Shown: positions 50,957-60,197 of the stretch, piece after piece
How positions within the stretch are numbered: position 1 is the stretch's first letter
Layout of the letters: every line of letters starts with the position of its first letter
Assembly (NCBI GenBank): GCA_934617065.1
Contig: CAKTTY010000007.1
Span: 33,339-97,338, forward strand
DNA length: 64,000 bases
Origin: an uncultured Eggerthellaceae bacterium
GTDB lineage: Bacteria; Actinomycetota; Coriobacteriia; Coriobacteriales; Eggerthellaceae
Direction: 5' to 3'
Translations under genes and position numbers: made by a program
The notes under the pieces: model-generated
The model's database searches: none
What the model was told of the DNA's origin: nothing
The model's input: the letters and a program-made list of their open reading frames with translations, nothing else

Positions 50957-51667
50957 ATGAAGAAAATAAAGTGGTTGGCGATTATTGTTGCAGCGTGTGC
51001 TCTGGCATTATGCCTGGTAGGGTGCAGCGGATCTAGTCAAGACGCCCAACAGCAAGAAGCCAAGGACAACGGTTTGTCGACGGCAAAAACAACGGACGGA
51101 ATCATTGAGGACATCCAGAACGATTTTAAGACAACTAAGGAAGGCATCCTGAGTGAAGAGTCGAAGGCTAAAGAGGCTGCGGGCGACTCATTTGATAGCT
51201 ATGTTGCCGGAAAGGCAGCGATAACTGATTGGTACGCTTCGACGCAGGATGCTTCAGAAAAGTTGTTCGAACGGACTAATCAGAACGCTGTGAGCTACTA
51301 CAAGCTCGTTGCCGCACAGGGAAAGAGCAAAGACTACAGCGAGCTTAAAAATGAAATGACAAAGTTCTATCGAGCTGTTTACGAAGACGAGATGACGGAC
51401 TTCTATCGTGGTATTTATCAGGACGCAATGTCCGACATGTATGACACTTACTATGCTGGCGTGCTGCAGTCTTCATCGGGAAAGGTCGCTTATAAGACGC
51501 TCTCTGATGAATGCACAGAGTTCTATCGCGCCTATTCCGATGCGCATTCTGATCTGTATCGCGCCTATTCCGATGCACATTCCGATATGTATAGGGACTA
51601 TTCCGATGTAGTGTCTGCGTTCTACAACAAGGAATATGACGTAGATAAGACGCTGGGCAACAAATAG
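50957..51667 (+). CDS. Lipoprotein with hendecad (11-residue) repeats
   Basis: 236 aa. Signal peptide and lipobox end in CLVGCSGSS, so Cys22 is lipidated and the protein faces outside the membrane. The C-terminal third repeats an 11-residue unit, for example EFYRAYSDAHS, DLYRAYSDAHS, DMYRDYSDVVS, with earlier degenerate units (KFYRAVYEDEM, DFYRGIYQDAM). Such spacing suggests a right-handed coiled coil. GGAGAAAGAAG precedes ATG 50957. No family recognised; first structural gene of the cluster. Confidence 0.78.
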   Translation: MKKIKWLAIIVAACALALCLVGCSGSSQDAQQQEAKDNGLSTAKTTDGIIEDIQNDFKTTKEGILSEESKAKEAAGDSFDSYVAGKAAITDWYASTQDASEKLFERTNQNAVSYYKLVAAQGKSKDYSELKNEMTKFYRAVYEDEMTDFYRGIYQDAMSDMYDTYYAGVLQSSSGKVAYKTLSDECTEFYRAYSDAHSDLYRAYSDAHSDMYRDYSDVVSAFYNKEYDVDKTLGNK

Positions 51668-51780
51668 CTACAGCGGATAATCGCATTGCTGTTGGATGTC
51701 TGTCGCTTTCTCAGTGAGAAGAGTCTGATTCGCTTGGAATAAAGGGCTCGTGGCGGACTATGCATAGCCGATGACCGTCG

Positions 51781-51813
51781 ATGCCCACCGTCTCAACAGG
51801 GACGATGGGCATT
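51781..51813 (+). other. Hairpin in the 5' region of the DUF4230 gene
   Basis: ATGCCCACCGTC and GACGATGGGCAT form a 12-bp stem with one G-T pair around a 9-nt loop, 45 bp upstream of the gene. It may be a weak internal terminator or attenuator. Confidence 0.45.
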
Positions 51814-51857
51814 TCGGATAATGTGATAGGAAAAGCAACAGAGAAATGGAGGCGTGA

Positions 51858-52496
51858 ATGTTCGGCAGGGAAGAGGCGGAAGAGCTTTTCGAGGAAAAAC
51901 TCTACAACGATGATGAGAGGGGCGAAAAGAAGAAGCACTGGTTGCCTAAATTGGTTATCGTTCTGGTTCTTATTGCCTTTATCGCTGGCATTGTATTTGC
52001 GACAGTGCCTCAGGCTCGTGGCATGCTTACGGGTGAAGATTACGTAACGTCGACCCAGCTAAAGAAAGCCGTAAACATCGAAAACCTTTCTTCTGCTGAG
52101 TTTGTATATAACGGTATTGCCGAAAAGCACAAGGACAATAGCGACGAGATTGAATATCGCGTTGCGTATGAAGCAACGGTAAAAGTTGGCGTAAAAATGA
52201 GCGATATCGATTTCGACATCGACCAATCGAACAAGGTTATTGTTCCCCGCTTGCCCGAGATTGCCGTGAACAGTGTAGCGGTTGACGTGAATTCATTGAG
52301 CTATATGCCTAAAAACCCAGATGCGGGCATGAAAGAAGTTCTTGATCTGTGCGAAGCCGATGCGAAGAACGAAGCAAACAATTCGGATAAGTTCTATCGG
52401 ACCGCAGAAGACAATATGAAATCCGTTGTTGAGGCGCTTACCCTTCCGCTGGTTAAGGGTAAAGGCTATTCAATTGCATGGGTAGAGAGCAAATAG
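51858..52496 (+). CDS. Membrane-anchored DUF4230 protein
   Basis: 212 aa. A short acidic N terminus is followed by one membrane helix (about residues 31-50, LVIVLVLIAFIAGIVFATV). The external part has the DUF4230 pattern: EFVYNGIAEKHKD, EYRVAYEATVKVGVKMSDID and VIVPRLPEIAV. The domain's function is unknown. The C-terminal YSIAWVESK resembles the YTVEWV end of the next protein, so the two are paralogues. AATGGAGG lies 5 bases before the ATG. Confidence 0.8.
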   Translation: MFGREEAEELFEEKLYNDDERGEKKKHWLPKLVIVLVLIAFIAGIVFATVPQARGMLTGEDYVTSTQLKKAVNIENLSSAEFVYNGIAEKHKDNSDEIEYRVAYEATVKVGVKMSDIDFDIDQSNKVIVPRLPEIAVNSVAVDVNSLSYMPKNPDAGMKEVLDLCEADAKNEANNSDKFYRTAEDNMKSVVEALTLPLVKGKGYSIAWVESK

Positions 52497-52506
52497 GAGG
52501 ATAGCA

Positions 52507-53073
52507 GTGAAGAAGACAATGATTGGTGCTACGTGCGCATTGACGCTGGTTTTGGGCTCTTTTGCTCTTGTTGGCTGCTCGTCTCAGGAGCAGAAATCTG
52601 CCGACTTTTCGGGAGTTCAATCGGTGGCGGAGTTGGCAACGTTGAAGTGCTATTACCATAATGTTGCAAAAGCCGAGCAGGATGGCGGTTTATTTGATAT
52701 TGGCTACAAGAAGGTGTGGGTCGAGTACGACGGCATCGTTGAAGTTGGCGTCGATGTTAGCCAGGTCACAATAAGTGAGCCCGATGCAGAAGGAAAAGTT
52801 CGAGTTCATATCCCTGATGCCAAGATTCTTGGGGTGAATGTCGACAAAGACTCTATTGGCGACCCCTTGATTGACCGAGGACCAATTACTGATGTGACTG
52901 CGGATGAAAAAACCGCAGCTTTCGCTGCTGCCCAGAAGAACATGGAAGAAGCCGCTCAGAAGAATAGCGCGATAATGGCCCAGGCTCGCGAACGCGCGAA
53001 GCAAGTTATTGAGGGCTACGTGAAAAACGTTGGAACGGAAATGGGCAAAGAGTACACCGTTGAGTGGGTATAG
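52507..53073 (+). CDS. DUF4230-like lipoprotein
   Basis: 188 aa from GTG 52507, with AGGAGG 7 bases upstream. Signal peptide ending in the lipobox ALVGCSSQ, so lipid-anchored at the Cys near residue 24. The DUF4230 features appear as AELATLKCYYHNVAKAEQ, WVEYDGIVEVGVDVSQV and VRVHIPDAKILGV. It starts 10 bp after the membrane-anchored paralogue and probably forms a complex or pair with it at the outer face of the membrane. Function unknown. Confidence 0.8.
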   Translation: MKKTMIGATCALTLVLGSFALVGCSSQEQKSADFSGVQSVAELATLKCYYHNVAKAEQDGGLFDIGYKKVWVEYDGIVEVGVDVSQVTISEPDAEGKVRVHIPDAKILGVNVDKDSIGDPLIDRGPITDVTADEKTAAFAAAQKNMEEAAQKNSAIMAQARERAKQVIEGYVKNVGTEMGKEYTVEWV

Positions 53074-53146
53074 CAGTTTTGCGATTCGTTTGGCGATTAG
53101 CGGACGCTAGTCGTTTATGTCTTTTTTTAATTTGGGAGTGGTTTCA

Positions 53147-54358
53147 GTGGGGAAGAATCCTTTCGATATGGTTGGTGGTTTTGTGGCTGGTGCCGCCAAG
53201 GCAGCAGCCGATACGGCTGGCGATGCCGTAAATGCAGCAGCAAAAGCAGCAAATGACGCAGGGAAGGTTGCTGGAGGCGTAGCAAACGCAGCAGGAAAAG
53301 CCGCTGGCGATGCTGCGAATGCTGCTGGAAAGGCAGCGCATGATGCGGAAAAGGTTGCTGAAGGCATTGCCGGTGAAGTTGGCAAAGCTGCCGAAGGTGC
53401 CGCCTGCGTTGCTGTTGGCGCTGCCGAAAAAGCGGGGGGAATGGCAGCGGATGCTGCTGGTGCGGTGGCGAAGGGAGCCGCTGGGATGGCGGTGGCCGGC
53501 GCTAAGGCTGTTGTGTATGTTGCCCAAAAAGGCATCGAGGACCTTAACGAATTCATTTACAAGCCCGTCTTTCCAGATGAATACAACTCTCCAGACTATA
53601 AAATCCCGAAGATGATTGTCGTAAAGGATGAAGCATCTCGAAAGGGTATTGATGTTTGCAAGGGGGCAATAGGCTGGGCCGACAAAATAGGTGAGCTGGA
53701 AGCGCTGTGCATGTACGACGATTGGGCTAAAACATGCGGGCTGTCATTTATGCCCACCCTGACCCTTGACACCGCCTATTACGTGCATCCGTTTGATTCA
53801 TCGAAATATGTTCGTGTCGAGGATTACATTACAACAATGAAAAAAGATATGGATGCTGAACTTGCAGATGTCGCATATTGTCTTGGCGCCAAATCGTACA
53901 AGATTGAACATACGGAAAAGAAAAGCAGGTCTTTTCACGTAAAAGGGCACAGCAAGAACTCAGGGTCTGCACCTCTTTTAGTCGATGGCGATCCTGTTCA
54001 GGCATCTTTAGATGGCAAGGGAAAAGTCTCGTTTGGGTATGCGCATGAAAGCGAATGCCACGAATTTCTTCAGCAGACCTTTACCGGAGAGGCGAAAGCT
54101 TCGGTTCCGGAATTGCGTTGGTATAAGGATGACAGCTCGGTCAACCAGCTGATCAAAACTCGCTGCAGCGAGGGGATGAACGTTTCGAAAACGTATCGCT
54201 GCGAAATCACAAATACCTATTCCGCGTGCGTGGGGATGGGCCTAGCGAAAAAGCTCGATGGCGCTCTTGCTGCGATAAAAATTGGGCAAAAGGACAAGCT
54301 GCAAAGTGAGCTTAAAAAAGACTCGAAAATGGAATATGTATATGAGGTCAACTTCTGA
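53147..54358 (+). CDS. Large protein with Ala-rich amphipathic N terminus
   Basis: 403 aa from GTG 53147, with GGGAG upstream; ATG 53117 would add 10 residues but lacks a ribosome site. Residues 1-125 are an extended Ala/Gly/Lys helix with repeats such as AGKAAGDAANAAGKAAHDAE, like LEA proteins. The remainder is a mixed domain with no recognised family (DEASRKGIDVCKGAIGWADK, VRVEDYITTMKKDMDAE). No signal peptide is seen. The N-terminal FDMVGGFVAGAA resembles the next protein's FAFVGDVAKGVG. Confidence 0.7.
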   Translation: MGKNPFDMVGGFVAGAAKAAADTAGDAVNAAAKAANDAGKVAGGVANAAGKAAGDAANAAGKAAHDAEKVAEGIAGEVGKAAEGAACVAVGAAEKAGGMAADAAGAVAKGAAGMAVAGAKAVVYVAQKGIEDLNEFIYKPVFPDEYNSPDYKIPKMIVVKDEASRKGIDVCKGAIGWADKIGELEALCMYDDWAKTCGLSFMPTLTLDTAYYVHPFDSSKYVRVEDYITTMKKDMDAELADVAYCLGAKSYKIEHTEKKSRSFHVKGHSKNSGSAPLLVDGDPVQASLDGKGKVSFGYAHESECHEFLQQTFTGEAKASVPELRWYKDDSSVNQLIKTRCSEGMNVSKTYRCEITNTYSACVGMGLAKKLDGALAAIKIGQKDKLQSELKKDSKMEYVYEVNF

Positions 54359-54420
54359 TTATTAGAAGATCTCTATTTTCATGCGCTAGCCGCTTGATTG
54401 TCTAAAGGGAAGGTTGTGTT

Positions 54421-55086
54421 ATGTCAGGCTTTGACCCATTCGCATTTGTTGGCGACGTCGCTAAGGGCGTTGGCGATGTTGCCAAAGGCGTTGGCGATGT
54501 TGCGAACAATGCTGCAAAGATTGCTGCTGGAGCCGTTGACGGTGCCATAAAAGCGATGGCTCCCGAGGGCAATGAGGAAGAGCAAAAATCCTTTGAAGAT
54601 CATCATGACGAGCCCCGCCCCATCCCCGAGCCGCAGTACCGAGATTGTGAAATCGACGCATTCTACGTTGAAAAGCGCCACGTTGCCGTAAGGCAAATAA
54701 CGGTTGGCGCAAACGGGGAACCGCTGGAGGGCTACCGGCATTACCTTCGCTTGTCGCGTCATGGCGTCGAGCGCATCCAAACGGCGGACCTGTTCGCTAA
54801 GCCCATGGAACGTATTCGTGTGCGCAACTGCACTCTATTCAAGAACGGTGAAGCCGCGGGTGAAGATGCTTTGAAGAAAGGCGCGTTTTTCGGCTCTGTT
54901 GCAACGCTGTTTTCGTTCCATCCTTTGGCAATTGGCTTTCTGGCTGCAATGACGGCGCGGGGCAACAAAGATCTTTGGGCGTTGGATATCCTCGACTACG
55001 ACGAAAAGGAATGGCTTTTCATGGTGGAGTCAAGAGAAGAGGGCGAAGACCTTCTGAAGTTTTTGGATCGCTACTATATGGCCTAG
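54421..55086 (+). CDS. Protein with heptad VGDVAKG repeat and hydrophobic hairpin
   Basis: 221 aa, unrecognised. Residues 9-30 repeat VGDVAKG three times (the last VGDVANN), giving an amphipathic helix, then an acidic linker (EGNEEEQKSFEDHHDE), a mixed domain, a hydrophobic segment (FFGSVATLFSFHPLAIGFLA, about 157-177), and a C-terminal domain. It follows the Ala-rich gene by 62 bp and ends the cluster, with a bidirectional terminator at 55156. Confidence 0.7.
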   Translation: MSGFDPFAFVGDVAKGVGDVAKGVGDVANNAAKIAAGAVDGAIKAMAPEGNEEEQKSFEDHHDEPRPIPEPQYRDCEIDAFYVEKRHVAVRQITVGANGEPLEGYRHYLRLSRHGVERIQTADLFAKPMERIRVRNCTLFKNGEAAGEDALKKGAFFGSVATLFSFHPLAIGFLAAMTARGNKDLWALDILDYDEKEWLFMVESREEGEDLLKFLDRYYMA

Positions 55087-55155
55087 CTGCCTATTTGCGG
55101 CTCCGACTTTTGGCGGCAGTAAGATGCCTGAACTGCAAGAGGGCTGCTATAAACT

Positions 55156-55185
55156 AAAAAGCGAGCATGTTGGTGCTCGCTTTTT
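55156..55185. terminator. Bidirectional rho-independent terminator
   Basis: AAAAAGCGAGCA pairs with TGCTCGCTTTTT, a 12-bp stem with TGTTGG loop and A/T tracts on both sides. It ends the DUF4230 cluster. Confidence 0.85.
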
Positions 55186-55207
55186 CATGCATGCAAGGGG
55201 GCTTGTT

Positions 55208-56155
55208 ATGGGGAGTTTTAGGGAAATCGATCCAGCGCAGTTCGCGCGCCATTTTCTGAACGTTCCGTATGCCGACGAAGATCCTCGTCAGGTGATGGAT
55301 ATCTGGCTGCCGAATGAAGGGGAGGGGCCGTTTCCCCTTATCGTGTTCGTGCACGGTGGTGGTTGGGTTTCGGGCAACAAGCGCGAAAACACCATGCCGG
55401 GAGTATTCAAGTTCCCTTCTCAGGGATATGCCGTTGCCTGCATCGAGTACCGCCTGGTTCCCGACGTTCACTGGCCCGAACCGCTCGAAGATGTTCGCGC
55501 GGCGATTCGCTTTTTGCGCGCTCATGCTGCCGAATATAACCTGAACGCTGAAAACATTGCCATTATGGGCAATTCTGCAGGTGGGCATCTTGCCTGCATG
55601 GTGGCGGCGCTCGCCGGCCGCCCCGTAATGAACGGGCGTCGCTACGGCAATCTCGATCAATCCGATGCTGTGCAGTGTTTGGTGGCGGTATATTCGCCTA
55701 CTGATATGTACCAATTGGACCTGTGCGATCGCACTACTGCCGAAGACCAAGCTGCCGCAACCGACGGCAACACCGTGCGTGGCGATACAGGCGAAAAGGG
55801 CATGGGCAAAATGCACAATCAGCTTATGGGTGTGAGCTGCATGGACAACCCAGAAATCGCAGCAACGGCCAGCCCTATCAAATTCGTGAATGGGAATTTC
55901 CCGCCAGCGTATTTCCTCCAAGGAGTGCAGGACCGGATCATTCCCTACACGCAATCGGTTTCCATGGTGCGCATGGTCAACGAAAAATGCGGAGAAGGGC
56001 ATGCGGAGTTGAAACTTTTCCCGAATGCCGATCATGGCGCTGTAGAAATGAAAACAGATGAAGAGGTCAACCTTATTCTCGATTTCATAGATCGCCATAT
56101 TTGGGAGGGGGAGCATCTGCGTACGCCCCTCCCGAAGGAGATAGCGCTGCTGTAG
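55208..56155 (+). CDS. Alpha/beta hydrolase (HSL-like esterase)
   Basis: 315 aa. The oxyanion-hole motif VHGGGWVSGNKREN (near residue 55), the nucleophile elbow GNSAGGHLACM (Ser near 120), the acid in LQGVQDRIIPY and the His in ADHGAVEMK are all present, so the enzyme appears intact. It belongs to the hormone-sensitive-lipase/carboxylesterase group acting on short acyl esters. ATG 55208 follows AAGGGGG; upstream in-frame codons extend into a terminator. Confidence 0.9.
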   Translation: MGSFREIDPAQFARHFLNVPYADEDPRQVMDIWLPNEGEGPFPLIVFVHGGGWVSGNKRENTMPGVFKFPSQGYAVACIEYRLVPDVHWPEPLEDVRAAIRFLRAHAAEYNLNAENIAIMGNSAGGHLACMVAALAGRPVMNGRRYGNLDQSDAVQCLVAVYSPTDMYQLDLCDRTTAEDQAAATDGNTVRGDTGEKGMGKMHNQLMGVSCMDNPEIAATASPIKFVNGNFPPAYFLQGVQDRIIPYTQSVSMVRMVNEKCGEGHAELKLFPNADHGAVEMKTDEEVNLILDFIDRHIWEGEHLRTPLPKEIALL

Positions 56156-56169
56156 TATCTCGCCATTTC

Positions 56170-56232
56170 GATAAGTATCTTAGCCAAATATGATAAAGTG
56201 GCTAAGATACTTATCTCATTGGCTAGGATACT
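56170..56232. promoter_or_regulatory. Three-half-site operator upstream of the Fic gene
   Basis: GATAAGTATCTTAGCCA (56170-56186) and its exact inverse TGGCTAAGATACTTATC (56199-56215) flank 12 nt; a third half, TGGCTAGGATACT (56220-56232), ends 3 bases before ATG 56236. The site leaves no room for a separate ribosome binding site, so a bound protein would block initiation. It is presumably an operator. Confidence 0.7.
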
Positions 56233-56235
56233 CGC

Positions 56236-57279
56236 ATGGATTTCGACTACAGCATTTCGCTGCCAAGCATATGTACGCCCGTAACCATGGGTACGGTTGC
56301 CGCCATCCATGAATATAAAGGCAAGCAAGAGCTGTACCAGGCCTTGAAGCCTGAATCATTCGAAAAGCTTGCTGCTGTGGCTCGCGTGCAAAGCATTGGT
56401 TCTTCAAACAAAATTGAAGGCATCGAAACCACCGATGCTCGTTTGGAGGCGTTGGCAGCAGGGAAAGTTGCACCTCGGAATCGCGATGAGCGCGAAATTG
56501 CGGGATATCGCTACGTACTCGATCTTATCCATGAACGGTATGCCCATATCGCGGCAACGCCGAACGTTATTCTTCAGCTGCATCGCGATTTGTTCGATAT
56601 GGAGCGAGCTTCGTTTGCTGGCAGGTGGAAAGACTCCGACAACGCTATCGTTGAGCGCTTGCCCGGTGGTCGGCTCCGAACGCGTTTTGAACCTACCAGC
56701 GCTGCCGCCACGCCTGGCGCCGTAGAGTCTCTTTGCCGAACATATAACGAATCAATTGAGCAGGGGGTGTTCAGCCCGCTGCTTTGTGTTGCCCAATTTG
56801 TGTTTGACTTTGTGAGCATTCACCCGTTCGCAGATGGAAACGGCCGGATGAGCAGGCTCCTTATGCTTTTGCTGCTGTACCAAAACGGTTATTTGGTTGG
56901 AAAATATATTTCACTTGAGGAGAAAATCGAACGAACCAAGCAAACCTATTATGAGGTTTTGCAGAACAGCTCCACCGGTTGGGCTACACGCGAAAACGAC
57001 TACCTGCCGTTCGTCACCTATTTCTTAGGCATTGTGCTTTCCTGCTATCGGGAGCTTGATGAAAAGCTCAGCACCATCAATGCTTCGATCGGCAATGAAG
57101 GTCTAATTCGGGATTGCTTGACAAAGGCTATCGTGCCCATTTCGAAACGAGAAATAGAAAGATCATGCCCTACGCTTAGCACGCGCACTATCGAGCGAAC
57201 CCTGCAGAAGATGGTGAAGGAAGGTGCAGTGCTGAAAATCGGTGCTGCTCGCGCAACATGCTATCAGCTTGTTCGATAG
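56236..57279 (+). CDS. Fic-domain protein
   Basis: 347 aa. The catalytic motif HPFADGNGRMSR (His near 196) is intact, and the N-terminal SSNKIEGIET gives the (S/T)-x3-E-(G/N) inhibitory helix, so it is a class II, autoinhibited Fic protein. It would AMPylate or otherwise nucleotidylate a target protein. The C-terminal 70 residues (SKREIERSCPTLSTRTIERT) form a winged helix, which may bind DNA such as the palindromes directly upstream. No antitoxin gene is adjacent. Confidence 0.9.
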   Translation: MDFDYSISLPSICTPVTMGTVAAIHEYKGKQELYQALKPESFEKLAAVARVQSIGSSNKIEGIETTDARLEALAAGKVAPRNRDEREIAGYRYVLDLIHERYAHIAATPNVILQLHRDLFDMERASFAGRWKDSDNAIVERLPGGRLRTRFEPTSAAATPGAVESLCRTYNESIEQGVFSPLLCVAQFVFDFVSIHPFADGNGRMSRLLMLLLLYQNGYLVGKYISLEEKIERTKQTYYEVLQNSSTGWATRENDYLPFVTYFLGIVLSCYRELDEKLSTINASIGNEGLIRDCLTKAIVPISKREIERSCPTLSTRTIERTLQKMVKEGAVLKIGAARATCYQLVR

Positions 57280-57557
57280 GTGAATGGCTTTTAGAGATTG
57301 CTCAATCTTTTTGTTAACTGCGCAAAATGTCGCAGGCTGTCTGAGCGATGCAGATGCAAGCACTCAAGCCCTTTGAGTGCCAAGAAATTTGGCAACAAGG
57401 CGGTAACGAAACGGTGCAACCTTTGTAATTCCGTGTGAAAAATCACCTGAAATTTACCTATAGGATTCTTGAAACACCAGGTCAAAGGCTCATATATCGA
57501 TCGAAAGAGCTTTCTGAATATCTAAGTGCCGTACACTCAAGTTTTCTTCACGGATGG
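57280..57557. other. Intergenic region upstream of groES
   Basis: No gene is supported here; reading frames are short and lack start signals. The stretch is AT-richer than its neighbours. It holds only the groES promoter region at its right end. Confidence 0.5.
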
Positions 57558-57585
57558 TTGCATTCTTAGGTCAACTTGCTAGTAT
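57558..57585 (+). promoter_or_regulatory. groES: Candidate groES promoter
   Basis: TTGCAT (57558-57563) and TAGTAT (57580-57585) are separated by 16 bp and lie just before the CIRCE element, where the start of transcription would fall. The -10 could equally be TATGTA at 57583. Confidence 0.5.
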
Positions 57586-57594
57586 GTATATCCG

Positions 57595-57621
57595 TTAGCA
57601 CTCCTAAAAGTTGAGTGCTAA
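57595..57621 (+). promoter_or_regulatory. CIRCE element (HrcA operator)
   Basis: TTAGCACTC-N9-GAGTGCTAA matches the CIRCE consensus exactly. HrcA repressor binds it and releases under heat shock or when GroEL is occupied by unfolded protein. It lies 60 bp before groES. Confidence 0.95.
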
Positions 57622-57681
57622 ACCATGGTAACAACCGCGCTTGCAACTAAGCGCGAATTGAATGGCGAAAGGAAGCACGCT

Positions 57682-57972
57682 ATGAATCTTAAGCCGCTCG
57701 GTGATCGCATCATCGTCAAGCAGGACGAGGCTCAGGAAACCACCGCAGGTGGCCTGTACATCGCTGCAGAGTCCAAGGAAAAGCCCCAGTCTGGTGTTGT
57801 TCTGGCTGTAGGCGAAGGCAAGGTCAACAACGAAGGCGAGCATCTTCCCATGCCTGTTAAGGCTGGCGACCATGTTCTGTATGGCAAGTACGGCGGAACC
57901 GAAGTTGACGTTGAAGGCGAAAAGGTTCTGATCCTTCGCGCAGACGACATTTACGCTGTTTACGCAGAGTAA
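57682..57972 (+). CDS. groES: Co-chaperonin GroES
   Basis: 96 aa. [15 protein letters not shown] and the mobile loop [10 protein letters not shown], then [15 protein letters not shown], are the GroES hallmarks. It caps the GroEL chamber. ATG 57682 has AAAGGAAG 7 bases upstream; an in-frame start at 57625 adds 19 residues next to CIRCE. It precedes groL by 91 bp and is controlled by the CIRCE element. Confidence 0.97.
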   Translation: MNLKPLGDRIIVKQDEAQETTAGGLYIAAESKEKPQSGVVLAVGEGKVNNEGEHLPMPVKAGDHVLYGKYGGTEVDVEGEKVLILRADDIYAVYAE

Positions 57973-57976
57973 GTAG

Positions 57977-59698
<1,722 letters not shown>

Positions 59699-59724
59699 GT
59701 TCGGTACGTCCGCTCGTGCACTGA

Positions 59725-59753
59725 AAAAAGCACCCTTCGGGGTGCTTTTTTTG
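59725..59753. terminator. Rho-independent terminator of groES-groL
   Basis: AAAAAAGCACCC pairs with GGGTGCTTTTTT around TTCG, with A and T tracts on both sides; it can terminate in either direction. Confidence 0.9.
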
Positions 59754-59771
59754 TGCACTCGCTCCATACGG

Positions 59772-59898
59772 GATGACGCTGCGCGGCGCCCTGGCGGCAC
59801 AGCTGGCTTTCAAGCGCTCAGCATGGCCATGAGGCCTATGCTTCGTGCTTTCAAGTCAGCTGCACTCGCCAGGGCACCGCTCGCTGATTTACTGGCGC
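59772..59898. repeat. Structured intergenic repeat, copy 2
   Basis: It shares with 13376-13505 the arms TGACGCTGCGCG-x-GGCGGCACAG and CTCGCCAG-x-CGCTCGCTGATT then TACTGGCG. In this copy the paired core is GCCCTGGCG / CGCCAGGGC instead of CGTTCTGGCG / CGCCAGAATG. The inner part contains another hairpin (AGCATGGCC / GGCCTATGCT). It sits just downstream of groL. Confidence 0.7.
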
Positions 59899-59917
59899 AT
59901 GCCCCGAGCTCCGTTTA

Positions 59918-59993
59918 ACGCCCTTTGGGCGTTTGCTCAAATTCGCTTTGCTCTTTGAGCATTGGGTTCGGATTCGCTTCGCTCTCCGAGCCT
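59918..59993. repeat. Three short hairpins, two sharing a conserved 12-nt loop
   Basis: AACGCCC-TTT-GGGCGTT (59918-59934), then GCTCAAA/TTTGAGC (59936-59961) and GGTTCGGA/TCCGAGCC (59966-59993). The last two have nearly identical 12-nt loops (TTCGCTTTGCTC and TTCGCTTCGCTC) but different, compensated stems. Nothing else was seen between 59994 and 60197. Confidence 0.5.
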
Positions 59994-60197
59994 TTGGTGG
60001 GTTTCGTTCTGGGTGGTTCGATAGCTTTGGTGAATGATTTTTGATTCTATTGCTATGGTTTTGTGAAGAATCGACCTTGCGACATTCTCGTTTAGCGGAC
60101 AGGAGTACCCTCGCGTGCGGGCCTTTGGCCTATTGAGCATATTCGTTAGTTATTTTGCATATCAATCAGGCATGCGTAGGAAGAAGGAATTACTCCC

